A DNA stretch of 64,000 nt from JACADW01 sp963747985 (GCA_963747985.1 CAVVHG010000004.1:62001-126000); one strand, 5' to 3'; shown: positions 16,664 to 26,173, counted from the first letter of the stretch. Numbers and translations: made by a program. Notes: generated by a model not told the origin, from the letters alone.

Positions 16664-17557
16664 ATGAAACGGCTGATGCTCATCGCATGCCTTCTGACCC
16701 CGTTCTCGATATTGGATCTCCGGGCGCAGCAGAACAGGGCTGAAATCTCCATCACACCCGTCGCAGGTCCGGTCTACATGATCCAGGGTGGAGGAGGCAA
16801 CATCGGTGTCGTGGCTGACCCGCTTGGAGTCTTGATGATCGATGCCATGGAAACGCCCTCCTCCGACCAGATCCGTGCTGCGATCAAGTCCCTGCCGGGC
16901 GGTGAGCGAGTGCGAGTCCTGGTAGACACGCACTGGCATTCCGATCACACGGACGGCAATAAGAGCCTGGGCCTCGGCGCGACCATCATCGCCCACGAGA
17001 ATGTGCGGTCTCTCCTCAGCAGGGTACAGGGCCAGCCGGACCAGAAGACCGGGGCGGAGTTTGAAGCGGCTTTGCCCAACGTCACCTACTCGGACAAACT
17101 TACGGTACATGCCGGCGGCGAGGAGATCAGGCTGGTCCACTACGGCCACGCCCACACTGACGGAGACACCGTCGTCTTCCTCGACAAGTCGAAGGTGGTC
17201 CACATGGGCGACATGTTTTTTAACGGCAGGTTCCCGTTTCTTGACGTCGAAAACGGCGGCGACATCGACAACTGGGTGCGGCAGCTCGACGCCATCCTGG
17301 CCGTTCTGCCTGCGGACTCGAAGATCATTCCCGGCCACGGGCCGCTGGCCACCGCCGCCGACCTGAAAGCCTTCCGCCAGATGCTGTCTGACTCAGCCGG
17401 GATAGTGCGGAATGAGATGAAGGAAGGGAAGACTCTGGAGCAGGTCAAAGCGGCGGGCCTGCCTGAGCGTTTCGCCTCCTGGTCCAAAGGATTTATGTCG
17501 ACACCCAGGTGGCTGGAACTCGTCTACCGCAGCCTGGAGAAGCAGAACGCCAGGTAG
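16664..17557 (+). CDS. Secreted MBL-fold metallo-hydrolase
   Basis: 297 aa with a signal peptide (residues 1-21, cleavage near DLRAQQ). The MBL metal site is complete: His90, His92, Asp94, His95 in THWHSDHTDGN; HYGHAHTDGDTVVF carries the third-motif His and MGDMFFNG the bridging Asp; PGHGP the last His. The overall layout resembles periplasmic subclass B3-like and cyclase-like hydrolases rather than confirmed beta-lactamases; resistance should not be inferred. It starts 64 bases after the GNAT gene and is followed by a GGTCAGGCC hairpin. Confidence 0.85.
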   Translation: MKRLMLIACLLTPFSILDLRAQQNRAEISITPVAGPVYMIQGGGGNIGVVADPLGVLMIDAMETPSSDQIRAAIKSLPGGERVRVLVDTHWHSDHTDGNKSLGLGATIIAHENVRSLLSRVQGQPDQKTGAEFEAALPNVTYSDKLTVHAGGEEIRLVHYGHAHTDGDTVVFLDKSKVVHMGDMFFNGRFPFLDVENGGDIDNWVRQLDAILAVLPADSKIIPGHGPLATAADLKAFRQMLSDSAGIVRNEMKEGKTLEQVKAAGLPERFASWSKGFMSTPRWLELVYRSLEKQNAR

Positions 17558-17659
17558 CCCGCTGGCACACCAGCATCGCACGTGCGAGAATGGTGCTACT
17601 CACTGTCGTCCCTTCGGGCCTGCTCTTCCGTGTGCCGCAGGATACGGTCCAAAGCAGTA

Positions 17660-17682
17660 GGTCAGGCCCGTCAGGCCTGACC
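17660..17682 (+). terminator. Hairpin downstream of the MBL gene
   Basis: GGTCAGGCC CGTCA GGCCTGACC: perfect nine-base stem, five-base loop, 100 bases after the MBL stop. No T run follows, so termination is not certain. Confidence 0.4.
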
Positions 17683-17732
17683 TCGATCGAGCGCGGCCCG
17701 GTCTAACCAGACCAGTCTCAAGAATCTATGGA

Positions 17733-18024
17733 GCGGGCCTTCAGCCCTTGCTTCCTGCTCGTGGATGCAGACCCGGGGCTTCGCCCCGGGCTGGTATAAG
17801 GACGCGCTTTCAGCGCTCCATATGCTTGATGGAAGACGGTTCTAAGGGCCGAAGGCCCGCCTCATACCAGCACGGGGCGAAGCCCCGGGATTTGCACCCA
17901 TAGGCGCTTTCAGCGCTCCATGTGCTTGATGGAAGACGGTTCTAAGGGCCGAAGGCCCGCCTCATACCAGCCCGGGGCGAAGCCCCGGGATTTGCACCCA
18001 TAGAAGAAGCAGGGCTGAAAGCCC
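17733..18024. repeat. Composite palindrome array with two 100-bp tandem units
   Basis: Two tandem units of exactly 100 bp (17804-17903 and 17904-18003) differ at about two positions (CATATG/CATGTG; AGCACGGGG/AGCCCGGGG). Each contains three hairpins: GGCGCTTTCAGCGCTCC, AGGGCCGAAGGCCC and CGGGGCGAAGCCCCG. The array is bracketed by inverted flanks: GGGCCTTCAGCCC ... CCGGGGCTTCGCCCCGG ... CTGGTAT at 17733-17797 is the reverse of ATACCAG ... CCGGGGCGAAGCCCCGG ... GGGCTGAAAGCCC at 17964-18024. The whole gap 17558-18123 is non-coding; ORFs across it are products of the repeats. Confidence 0.9.
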
Positions 18025-18123
18025 TTATCATAGTGAGTCCTGAGATTTCCCAGGAAGCAAGGACAGTCCTTGAACTTTCCGTTTCCTCCTTTCGTTCCCT
18101 CGCGATAATCTAGTGGGTCGGGT

Positions 18124-19449
18124 TTGCTGCCGGCCGGGGTCTGTTGCCCCGCGGGGAAAGCCCGACAGACAGTATTTATCTTGGAGATCCACTTGGAACC
18201 AGGCTCACCCGTAATCTGTGCGCAGTTCAGGCCGGGACGTGCAGGCGTCGCAAGCTTGTGCTTCGCTGCTGTTTTCATCCTCTCTTCCTGCTCATCCGAT
18301 CCCGACGCCCGTTCCGGAAGCAGGACGGGCGGCCCGGTCTCCGTACGGCTTTTCACCGTCGAGGAACAGGTCGTAAGGCGCCGCGTCCAGGCGGTCGGTT
18401 CACTCTACCCGATCGATCAGAGCACGATCAGCTCTGAGGTTGAAGCACGGGTGGAGAAGATCCTGGCCGATGTCGGCGATCCCGTTCGCCAGGGGCAGGT
18501 ACTTGTCGAGCTTTCACCCACCGAGTTGCAGTATGAGGTGGACCGCCAGCGCGCCGCTGTCGCCGAAGTACGGGCACGGCTCGGCATCGGCCCCGAAGAC
18601 CCGCTGCCTCGCCGCCCTGACGAAGTTGCGTTCGTCCAACGGGCCGCCGCCGATCTCTTTGATGCCGAGCAGAAGTACAAGCGTGCCGACCAATTGTTCC
18701 GCGACAGGCTCATCTCTCAGGAACAGCTGGATGAAGCTGCTTCGCGTTACAAGTCCTCCCGCGCGGCACTCGACCTGGCGGAGCAGGAGGTGAGCCAGTT
18801 AAAGGCGCAACTTCAGTCCAATGAAGTGGCGCGCCGGCTGGCGGAGAAGAAACTCACGGATGCCACTATTCGCTCTCCGTTCCCCGGCTTTGTTCAGGCA
18901 CGGCGCGTGAGCCCCGGCGAGTATCTCCGCCTCCAGAGCCCGGTAATGGTGATCGTCCGCACCGACACGCTCCGCGCGCGGTTGTCCGTTCCGGAGCGCT
19001 GGGCCGGCGCCATCAAGCCGGGTGCGACCGTCGAGTTGCGCGTCGAAGCCTATCCGGGAGAAACCTTTCGAGGGCGCCTCGAGCGAATCAATCCCTCGGT
19101 CAGCTCCGAGACCCGGACCTTTGAGATCGAGGCGCTTGTCCCGAATTCGGGCGGCCGCCTCAAGCCGGGCTTTTTCGTCGAAGGGTCACTGCCCAGCGAA
19201 GTCCAGGAACGCGCTCTTACGATTCCGCCGGAGGCCCTCAACTATCGCTACGGCGTGTACAAGGTTTTCGTGGTAGACGGGGATAAGGTCGAGGAGCGCG
19301 AGATCAAGCCCGGCCAGCAGCAGGAAAGCCGGGTCGAAATCCTGGAAGGGCTTCGGGCAGGGGATCGGGTGGCAGTCCCTGTCCGCGGGCAGCTCTCTAC
19401 CGGCGATATTATCCGCGAGCAGGTGCCGGGCGCGGCCACCGGAGAATAG
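18124..19449 (+). CDS. RND efflux periplasmic adaptor (membrane fusion) lipoprotein
   Basis: About 441 aa from a TTG at 18124, but the true start is uncertain; other TTG codons at 18181 and 18193 would place the signal peptide nearer the N-terminus. A lipobox FILSSC (near 18285) anchors it to the membrane. Typical adaptor order follows: barrel-sandwich half VSVRLFTVEEQVV...VGSLYPIDQSTISSEVEARVEKI, alpha-hairpin (residues about 145-245), second half LTDATIRSPFPGFVQARRVSPGEYL, beta-barrel and MP domains to the end. The partner permease starts 16 bases after the stop. No outer-membrane channel gene is adjacent. Confidence 0.88.
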   Translation: MLPAGVCCPAGKARQTVFILEIHLEPGSPVICAQFRPGRAGVASLCFAAVFILSSCSSDPDARSGSRTGGPVSVRLFTVEEQVVRRRVQAVGSLYPIDQSTISSEVEARVEKILADVGDPVRQGQVLVELSPTELQYEVDRQRAAVAEVRARLGIGPEDPLPRRPDEVAFVQRAAADLFDAEQKYKRADQLFRDRLISQEQLDEAASRYKSSRAALDLAEQEVSQLKAQLQSNEVARRLAEKKLTDATIRSPFPGFVQARRVSPGEYLRLQSPVMVIVRTDTLRARLSVPERWAGAIKPGATVELRVEAYPGETFRGRLERINPSVSSETRTFEIEALVPNSGGRLKPGFFVEGSLPSEVQERALTIPPEALNYRYGVYKVFVVDGDKVEEREIKPGQQQESRVEILEGLRAGDRVAVPVRGQLSTGDIIREQVPGAATGE

Positions 19450-19465
19450 GTGTCGGAATAGGATC

Positions 19466-22400
19466 ATGCGACTAGCTAATACCTGCGTCGACCGGCCGGT
19501 CTTTGCGGTCATGCTCATCTCGTTCGTCGTTGTTCTCGGGATCTTCTCTTACCGCGAGCTCGGCGTGGACCTTTTCCCCAAAGCCGACCCGGCGACGGTC
19601 TCGGTCATGGTTGCACTCCCCGGGGCCAGCCCCGAGGAGCTGGTGACGAGTGTCGTCCTGCCGCTCGAGGACGCGATATCGGCTGTGAGCGGGCTCGACG
19701 AATTGAATGCCTGGGTCTACGAGGGCTCGGTCAGGATCTCGTGCACGTTTGTTCTCGAAAAGGATATCGAGGGCGCGGCCCAGGACGTCCGGGAAAAAGT
19801 GGCCGGAGCCATCAACCGCCTTCCACCCCAGATCCTGCCTCCGGTTATTCGCAAGGTCGATCCTGATGCCGACCCTATTCTGACCGTACTCGTCGCGGGG
19901 GCGATGAGCCGCCGCGAGTTGACCGAGATTGCGGACAAGCAGGTGCGCCGGGCCATCCAGACCATTGATGGGGTCGGGGAGGCAAGCCTCACGGGCGGCC
20001 AGGGTCGACAGATCCGCATCTTCATGGATGCCGAGCGACTGACCGCCCAGAATCTGACGGTGCTCGACGTCCGCAACGCCATCCGGAATGAAAACATCGA
20101 AACACCCGGCGGCCGGATGCAGACCGGGACGCAGGAACTCGGTCTGCGAACCCTGGGGCGGGTGACCTCCGCAGCGCAATTTTCCGATATCATCATCGAT
20201 AACCGGCGGGGTACTCCCATCCGCGTGCGCGACGTAGCGACGGTGGAGGACGGGGCGGAGGAACTGCGTTCCTATGCCTCCCTTCGTGGCAAGGATGTGG
20301 TCAGCGTGGAAGTTCGACGGCAGTCAGGCACCAATACTGTCGCCGTTGCGGACGCGGTCAGGGCCCGGGTTGAGAGCCTCAAGCGTGAAGTGCCCCCGGG
20401 CGTGGAAATCGAGATCGTCCGCGATACGTCAGCGTTTATCAAGGCCTCGGTTCACTCGCTGCTGGAACATCTCATCCTTGGAGCCGTCCTTGCCTCGGCG
20501 ATCGTGCTCCTTTTCATGCGCAACTGGCGCGCGGTTCTCATCGCCGGTCTTGCCATCCCCACCTCTGTGATCGCCACCTTCACGTTGATGCGCTACATGA
20601 ACTTCACGCTCAACAACATGACGTTGCTGGCGCTCACACTTGCCGTCGGGATTGTCATTGACGACGCCATCATTGTCCTCGAGAACATCTTCCGCTTCAT
20701 GGAAGAGAAGGGCATGGAGCCGAAGCAGGCCGCGAAGGAGGCGACCGGAGAAATCGCGCTCGCGGTCATGGCCACCACACTCTCGCTCGTGATCATCTTC
20801 CTCCCTATTGCCTTCATGAGCGGATACGCCCGCCGCTACGTGAACGAATTCGGCTGGACGATGGCGATGGCCATCATGGTGTCTCTCCTGGTGAGCTTCA
20901 CGCTCACTCCGATGCTGAGTTCGCGGTTTCTCAAGGTGCGCAGGCACGAGGGTCACGTCGATTCGCGCGAGCTGAGGCTTTTCCGATGGCTTGACGCCGC
21001 TTACCTCAGATCGCTGAACTGGGCTCTGGATCACCGTCGTTCGATCCTGCTGATCTGCGCAATCACGCTGGCTTCCACTTTCGGACTCTACCGAATGGTC
21101 GGTCGCGACTGGATCCCCGCCGACGATCAGAGCGAGCTCAACGGCTCTGTAGACCTGCCGCAGGGAACTGCCCTTCCTGTCACGATCGCTGCGCTCAACG
21201 ACATGGCACGCGCCATGGAGAAGCTCCCGGAGGTCGAGTTCGTGCAGACGTACACGCACAGCACGTCCAACCACGGCCACTTCTACATCCGGCTGGTTGA
21301 ACCGGGCCGTCGTAAGAAGACACACGAGCAGATGGCGAGCGAGATCCGCGACATTCTCGCAAGCTACCACAATGTCCAGTACAACGTCCGCCTGCCTTCC
21401 ACCCTCGGGGGAGAACAGTTCTTCCCGATTCGCGTGATCCTGCGCGGGCCGGACCTGGCTCGCCTGGCTGAGCTGTCGAAACAGGTGACGTCCAGGATGG
21501 AGCAGTTCCCCGGTCTCGTCGACGTGAATCCCATGATCAACCTGGATACGCCGGAACTCCAGGTGCATGTCGACAGGCAGCGGGCAGCCGATCTCGGCGT
21601 GCGCATGACGGACATTGCTTCGACAATGCGTCTCTTCTACTCAGGTGAGGACGAAATCTCAACCTACAAGGAGGGTTCGGAGCAGTACCCGGTGACCATG
21701 ATGTTGCTGCCCGGTCAGCGCGACAATCCCGAGGTGCTGTCCCGCCTGATGGTGCCATCTGCCAAGGCCGGGCAGGTCCGGCTGGTAAGCCTGGGCAGGG
21801 TCGAGCGGGGAGGAGGCCCGGCGATGCTGCAGCGCTACAATCGTCAGTACCAGATTTCGGTCGGTGCGAACCTCGCCCCGGGTACACCGCTCGACGCCGC
21901 CGCCAGCTTCACGCGGGAATCGGTTGCGGCCGTCGGCCTGCCGCCGGGCTACGATTATGTGTTTTCCGGGCAGGTGAAGCTGCTCGAAGAGACCACCTGG
22001 AACATGCTCCTGGCCTTCCTCCTGGCGTCCATATTCATGTACATGGTTCTGGGCGCTCAGTTCGAGAGCTTCTCCTACCCGTTTATCATCATGCTGACGC
22101 TGCCGCTCAGCATTCCGTTTGCGCTTTTCTCGCTCTGGATTACGCACCGATCGCTGAGCCTGTGGAGCGCCCTGGGAGTCTTCCTTCTTCTTGGCATCGT
22201 AAAGAAGAACGGCATTCTCCAGGTGGATTACACGAATCGCCTGCGCTCTCAGGGAAAGCCGCTCCGGGAGGCCATTCTTGAAGCCAATCGCGTCCGACTG
22301 CGCCCGATTCTGATGACGACCCTTTCCATCATTGCCGGTCTCGTACCGGTTGCGGTCGGCATCGGCGCCGGTTCCGAGCAGCGTGCTTCGATTGCCGTGA

Positions 22401-22534
22401 CCATCATCGGAGGCCAGTCGCTGTGCCTGCTCCTGACGCTCCTCGTGGTCCCGGTTGCCTATTCTTACCTGGCGGAGTTCCAGCTCGCTGCGCGCAGCAT
22501 CATCCGGAGAGTGCCGCGTCTTCAGGATTCGTAA
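19466..22534 (+). CDS. RND (AcrB/HAE) family efflux permease
   Basis: 1022 aa, full length for an AcrB-type pump. The N-terminus begins with RPVFAVMLISFVVVLG, the first transmembrane helix. Porter domains include PGASPEELVTSVVLPLEDAI and MDAERLTAQNLTVLDVRNAI. The proton relay lies in TM4, LAVGIVIDDAIIVLENI (about residues 395-411), with the paired Asp residues. The second half repeats the plan and ends with MTTLSIIAGLVPVAVGIGAGSE. Substrate cannot be told from sequence; multidrug or lipid-like amphiphiles are possible. Co-transcribed with the upstream adaptor. A 90-bp inverted-repeat element follows the stop by five bases. Confidence 0.93.
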   Translation: MRLANTCVDRPVFAVMLISFVVVLGIFSYRELGVDLFPKADPATVSVMVALPGASPEELVTSVVLPLEDAISAVSGLDELNAWVYEGSVRISCTFVLEKDIEGAAQDVREKVAGAINRLPPQILPPVIRKVDPDADPILTVLVAGAMSRRELTEIADKQVRRAIQTIDGVGEASLTGGQGRQIRIFMDAERLTAQNLTVLDVRNAIRNENIETPGGRMQTGTQELGLRTLGRVTSAAQFSDIIIDNRRGTPIRVRDVATVEDGAEELRSYASLRGKDVVSVEVRRQSGTNTVAVADAVRARVESLKREVPPGVEIEIVRDTSAFIKASVHSLLEHLILGAVLASAIVLLFMRNWRAVLIAGLAIPTSVIATFTLMRYMNFTLNNMTLLALTLAVGIVIDDAIIVLENIFRFMEEKGMEPKQAAKEATGEIALAVMATTLSLVIIFLPIAFMSGYARRYVNEFGWTMAMAIMVSLLVSFTLTPMLSSRFLKVRRHEGHVDSRELRLFRWLDAAYLRSLNWALDHRRSILLICAITLASTFGLYRMVGRDWIPADDQSELNGSVDLPQGTALPVTIAALNDMARAMEKLPEVEFVQTYTHSTSNHGHFYIRLVEPGRRKKTHEQMASEIRDILASYHNVQYNVRLPSTLGGEQFFPIRVILRGPDLARLAELSKQVTSRMEQFPGLVDVNPMINLDTPELQVHVDRQRAADLGVRMTDIASTMRLFYSGEDEISTYKEGSEQYPVTMMLLPGQRDNPEVLSRLMVPSAKAGQVRLVSLGRVERGGGPAMLQRYNRQYQISVGANLAPGTPLDAAASFTRESVAAVGLPPGYDYVFSGQVKLLEETTWNMLLAFLLASIFMYMVLGAQFESFSYPFIIMLTLPLSIPFALFSLWITHRSLSLWSALGVFLLLGIVKKNGILQVDYTNRLRSQGKPLREAILEANRVRLRPILMTTLSIIAGLVPVAVGIGAGSEQRASIAVTIIGGQSLCLLLTLLVVPVAYSYLAEFQLAARSIIRRVPRLQDS

Positions 22535-22539
22535 CAAAT

Positions 22540-22629
22540 GGTGCCAGGTCTTCGGAATTCGGTTTTTGCGCCTCAAACGGCCACCACCCGGAGAGCCCGG
22601 CAAAAACCGAATTCCGGAGACCTGGCACC
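22540..22629. mobile_element. 90-bp inverted-repeat element (REPIN/MITE-like)
   Basis: Two 30-base arms, 22540-22569 and 22600-22629, are reverse complements with one mismatch (arms begin GGTGCCAGGTCT and end GGTTTTTGC). The 30-base centre is unrelated. It sits between the permease stop and the HEAT-repeat ATG. The form, small size and extragenic position match REP doublets mobilised by RAYT transposases; no transposase gene is in the window. Confidence 0.85.
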
Positions 22630-22646
22630 TTCATAGGCTGAACTAT

Positions 22647-24062
22647 ATGCTCTGGTGGAAGCTGCACCGCCTCAAGTCGAAGAGTCGAAGCGCCCGCGTC
22701 GCGGCCGCCGGAAAACTGGGCGAATCGCGGGCCAGGCGGGCCGTTCCGGCGCTGCTCAAAGCCCTCGACGATGATGATGCACTGGTGAGGACCGGGGTTG
22801 CCAGGGCTCTTGCTTCGATCCCCCACACATCCGCCGTTGATCCTCTGGCCGCGGCACTCGAGCGTGCGGCCGGGACAAGACTCGGCAAGACCGAGACAGG
22901 GCAGGAGGAGTACAAGGCACTGGCTGAGGCGCTCGTTGCGCAGGGGAGAGAAGCGGTGCCGGCTGTGAGCGGGCTGCTGTCATCGTCGCACCACAACACG
23001 CGACTCTGGGCCGCATGGGCGTTGGGCCGCATGGGCGGCCCGGAGGCAACCACCGCGCTTGCGGGAGTATTGGACGACCGGCGTTCGGATGTGCGCCAAC
23101 AGGCTGCCGCCGCGCTGGGAGAGATTGCCGATCCGGCGATCGCGGATGCCCTCATCAAGGCCCTTTCCCACCGCGATCCCGACACGCGGCGGGCCGCAGC
23201 CGCGGCTCTTGGCAGGTTCAAGGACGCGCATGTGCTTTCTGCGCTGGAAGGTGCGACGAAAGACATCGACGAGGGGGTTCAGCGCGCCGCGATTGAGGCG
23301 CTTGCGGGCATAGGCAGCGTCGCTGCGGCCCTGAGGTTGAGAGCCGCCGTCGAGTCCGAACGCAAGGGAGTTCGCGAAGCTGCCCTCGGCGTCGTAATGT
23401 CGCCTTCCTTGAAGCCGCAGGATGCGCAAGAGGCGGTGGCATTGGCCGCCGTGCGCGGAGACTACGCAGCAGCGGCGGCCGAGGGTGAGGTCGCGTTGCC
23501 GGTGCTGCTGGATGCACTGCAGTCGAAGGACGTGGAACGCCGCGTCGGCGCTGTGCGCGCCTTGGAGAGGCTGCGCGCAGTCGGCGCGATTTCACCCCTT
23601 GTGCATGCGCTGCGCGATCCCGTCCGCGCGGTCCGGGAATGCGCCGAAAATGCGCTTGTTGCCATCGGCCGGAATTCGGTGCCCGCGCTTTCCGAGGCTT
23701 TGTCCTCAGAGGACCTGGGCGTGCAAAGCCATGCCGCCGCAGCGCTTGGGCGAATCGGCGATCGACGCGCTCTGATGGCTCTGCCTGATATCATACACAG
23801 GAACAGGCGATCACCTTCCGGGTACGACGGGCCCGCGGAGGCGGCACGAGCGGCCGCAGAAGCCCTGAAAATCATACTTCAGCGGGAGGCAGCCTCGCTT
23901 TCCGAGGAGGAACTGCGCGCCCTGTGCGAGGTGCCCGACGCCGTTGTTGAGACGGTGTCGTCCGAGGATCCGTCCGACTCACGCGACGAGACTGCGGTGG
24001 ATTGCTCGCCCGTGCGGAATCTCGCGCAACGGGAGTTGTCGCGCCGCCTCGGCTGGTCCTGA
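22647..24062 (+). CDS. HEAT-repeat protein
   Basis: 471 aa from the ATG at 22647; upstream in-frame sequence belongs to the inverted-repeat element and the permease gene. Nearly the whole length is HEAT/PBS-lyase-type helical repeats of about 30 residues: RRAVPALLKALDDDDALVR, NTRLWAAWALGRMGGPEAT, DVRQQAAAALGEIADPAIAD, DTRRAAAAALGRFKDAHVL, GVQSHAAAALGRIGDRRAL. No catalytic domain, transmembrane helix or signal peptide is visible. Such proteins are binding scaffolds or, in a few cases, phycobilin lyases; no phycobiliprotein genes are present, so scaffold is favoured. The Ala content is very high. Confidence 0.85.
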   Translation: MLWWKLHRLKSKSRSARVAAAGKLGESRARRAVPALLKALDDDDALVRTGVARALASIPHTSAVDPLAAALERAAGTRLGKTETGQEEYKALAEALVAQGREAVPAVSGLLSSSHHNTRLWAAWALGRMGGPEATTALAGVLDDRRSDVRQQAAAALGEIADPAIADALIKALSHRDPDTRRAAAAALGRFKDAHVLSALEGATKDIDEGVQRAAIEALAGIGSVAAALRLRAAVESERKGVREAALGVVMSPSLKPQDAQEAVALAAVRGDYAAAAAEGEVALPVLLDALQSKDVERRVGAVRALERLRAVGAISPLVHALRDPVRAVRECAENALVAIGRNSVPALSEALSSEDLGVQSHAAAALGRIGDRRALMALPDIIHRNRRSPSGYDGPAEAARAAAEALKIILQREAASLSEEELRALCEVPDAVVETVSSEDPSDSRDETAVDCSPVRNLAQRELSRRLGWS

Positions 24063-24105
24063 TTCGCCGCGCAGGCTGGTCCACCGCAACATCGCAGGAG
24101 GACCC

Positions 24106-24624
24106 GTGAACAGATACCCTCTGGCACTGATCTCCGCCCTTTTTGCGGGGTTGGTCTGTCTCCAATTCCAGCAGGGGTCCGTAGGCGCCCCACGCCTCCA
24201 GGTACCGGTCGCGCGCGGGCAGGACGTCAAGACGGTCGACGGCATCGTTCAGGCGCTCTACGAGGTCATTTCAGGCCCCGCCGGACAGAAACGGGATTGG
24301 GATCGATTCCGCTCACTGTTCGCTCCGGGAGCGCGCCTGATTCCGGCGCTGACGCGGCCGGGGGAAAAACCGGTGGTTCGTGTCTTCGACGTGGAGGCCT
24401 ACATTCGCCGCACCGATGCCATTCTTGAAACAGAGGATTTCTGGGAGCGCGAAAAGGAGCGAAAGGTGGACACCTCCGGCAACCTCGTCCACGTATTCAG
24501 CATGTATGAATCGCGCCGCGCGCAGACGGGACAACCTTTCCAGACGGGAGTCAATAGCATACAGCTCTTCGACGACGGGACCCGCTGGTGGATCGTGACC
24601 GTAATGTGGAACAGCACGAGATGA
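24106..24624 (+). CDS. Secreted NTF2-like (SnoaL-type) protein
   Basis: 172 aa read from a GTG at 24106 with an AGGAGGA site five bases upstream; an in-frame start at 23944 is inside the HEAT-repeat gene. A signal peptide spans residues 1-28 (LALISALFAGLVCLQ). The mature part has an NTF2-like fold pattern: VDGIVQALYEVISGPAGQKRDWDRFRSLFAPGARLI, then VFDVEAYIRRTDAI, VHVFSMYESRR and VNSIQLFDDGTRWWIVTVMW. Function unknown; the same fold appears again in the lipoprotein at 47423-48271. Confidence 0.75.
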   Translation: MNRYPLALISALFAGLVCLQFQQGSVGAPRLQVPVARGQDVKTVDGIVQALYEVISGPAGQKRDWDRFRSLFAPGARLIPALTRPGEKPVVRVFDVEAYIRRTDAILETEDFWEREKERKVDTSGNLVHVFSMYESRRAQTGQPFQTGVNSIQLFDDGTRWWIVTVMWNSTR

Positions 24625-24673
24625 CGCGTGCGCTGTCGCTGGCAGGAAACGTCTCGGTCCGGGTGGGATGGTT

Positions 24674-26173
24674 TTAACGTTCGGCTCTGGCAGGGAGGAT
24701 TCGAATCGTCCCCAGAGGGTAGCGCATCTGGCTGTCCTCGCCCTCGACCGCCAGGCGAACCACGGGCTTTCCGCTGCCAGGATCAGTTATGGCCATGCGC
24801 AGCTCATACGTGCCCGGTTGGAGTTTTTCCGGCACCCGTACCAAGGTTGTGACCGGATATTCCTTTCCTGCCACCCAGTCCACAGGTGTGAAAGCCCGGT
24901 CAGGCGCGCTTGACTTCTCGATCCCTTCGGTGTCTGTGAGATAAATCCGCAGGGGGTGCTGAGCATATAGCCTACCCGTGTTTCTGTTCACCCAGCTGGA
25001 TTCGATCATGAGCAGGTCACCGGCATGCAACTCCTCGGGCCAGCTCGCAGTGAGCGGCAGAAGGCGGTAGCCGATCCCGCCGCTGCGAAGGCCGTTTTCG
25101 AAGGCTTCGCGATCCTCGCGCATCGCCCGCTTGTAGCTATCCGCATCCATGTAGAAATGGCCGAAATTCGAATGCCACCGTGCCATCACGGCAATGTTCT
25201 CCTCCAGGGTTCCGTGCGTGCCATGATTTTTCACGTCCAGGTAGGACCAGTCACCCTCGGCCAGCATCGCGGCCTGCGGCCAGTACTTTTCCATGGTCAG
25301 GTAATCATAGAGCAGCAGTCCGTCGATGAAACCGTGCCGAGCCAGTGCGAAGCGTCTCGATAGGGCAACATCGAGCGCCTGGCGGTAGTGGAAATCCTCG
25401 AGGCTCGTGACCTGCCTCTGGTCGTCATCGAAGCAATAGGAGATCATTACGGGCCGCACCTTGAAGATTTCGGAATACATGTCGACTATCTTCTTCAGAA
25501 CGGCGTGCTTCACGCCCTTGTCGGGCCACGGGTAATGGGACCACATCGTGTGCCACTCGCCCCACTGGCCGTACCCCATGGCACCCCATAGGATCACCGG
25601 GCTGTCCTTACTGTCGTAGCGCGCGGCCAGCGCAGTCAGGAAGCGCCGGGCCTTGGGGAGGTAGGTTCCTTCGTAGGAAGGGTCGAGGTAATCGGGCTCC
25701 CGCTTCTTCGAGTTGGATTCGCCGATGTAGGCGCGGAATTTCACTCCCGCGGCCCACAACCACTCCGGGCAGACTTCGTTGCCGGGAGCGCCGTTCCACC
25801 CGGGATCGTCCGTGATCCAGACCCGCAGGTAAACCTGTTTGCCCCGGCTTCCCCAGTAGTTGAGGATGGCGTCCAGGTCTTTCCAGTAATAGCGGCCTTC
25901 CTGCGGTTCGAGGTCGGACCACATCCAGTCGATCAGCACCCACTTGAAAAGCGGCGCGTCATCCCCGAAGCCGGTAGTGTTGTACTCAACGGTGAAGGGG
26001 CGTCCGTCGTAGTAGCGCGGCCCCGCCCAGAGCCCCCACCCCATGTACGGGTTCACGAGCGGGCGGTTATGCTCACTGAAGGAGACGGTCTTTCTTGTTT
26101 GTGCGCCTGCGCCCGGAACGACCGAAACCGCACTCAATGCGAACACGAGTGCAATCAGCCATCTTTCTCGCAT
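24674..26173 (-). CDS. Secreted DUF4832-like glycosidase-fold protein
   Basis: 499 aa from the ATG at 26173 (GAGG ten bases upstream); the ATG nine bases earlier sits directly on the same site. A signal peptide ends near VPGAGAQ. The N-terminal part resembles a TIM-barrel glycosidase: NPYMGWGLWAGP, KWVLIDWMWSDLEPQEGRYYW, GKQVYLRVWITDDPGWNG. The C-terminal part (from about residue 385) has LLPLTASWPEELHAGDLL, a sandwich domain like DUF4832. Candidate acid Glu in MWSDLEPQEG and GQWGEWHTMW, not proven. Last gene in a run of four on this strand. Confidence 0.7.
   Translation of the reverse strand: MRERWLIALVFALSAVSVVPGAGAQTRKTVSFSEHNRPLVNPYMGWGLWAGPRYYDGRPFTVEYNTTGFGDDAPLFKWVLIDWMWSDLEPQEGRYYWKDLDAILNYWGSRGKQVYLRVWITDDPGWNGAPGNEVCPEWLWAAGVKFRAYIGESNSKKREPDYLDPSYEGTYLPKARRFLTALAARYDSKDSPVILWGAMGYGQWGEWHTMWSHYPWPDKGVKHAVLKKIVDMYSEIFKVRPVMISYCFDDDQRQVTSLEDFHYRQALDVALSRRFALARHGFIDGLLLYDYLTMEKYWPQAAMLAEGDWSYLDVKNHGTHGTLEENIAVMARWHSNFGHFYMDADSYKRAMREDREAFENGLRSGGIGYRLLPLTASWPEELHAGDLLMIESSWVNRNTGRLYAQHPLRIYLTDTEGIEKSSAPDRAFTPVDWVAGKEYPVTTLVRVPEKLQPGTYELRMAITDPGSGKPVVRLAVEGEDSQMRYPLGTIRILPARAER

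Noticed and set aside
16664..17557. Beta-lactamase call for the MBL protein
   Set aside because: Only the general metal-site motifs are seen; nothing in sequence or context shows a lactam substrate.
17804..18003. Possible CRISPR array
   Set aside because: Two contiguous 100-bp near-identical units with no variable spacers and no cas genes; it is a tandem palindrome repeat.
17910..18356. 148-codon minus-strand ORF after the MBL gene
   Set aside because: It translates the palindrome array and antisense of the adaptor gene; no protein character.
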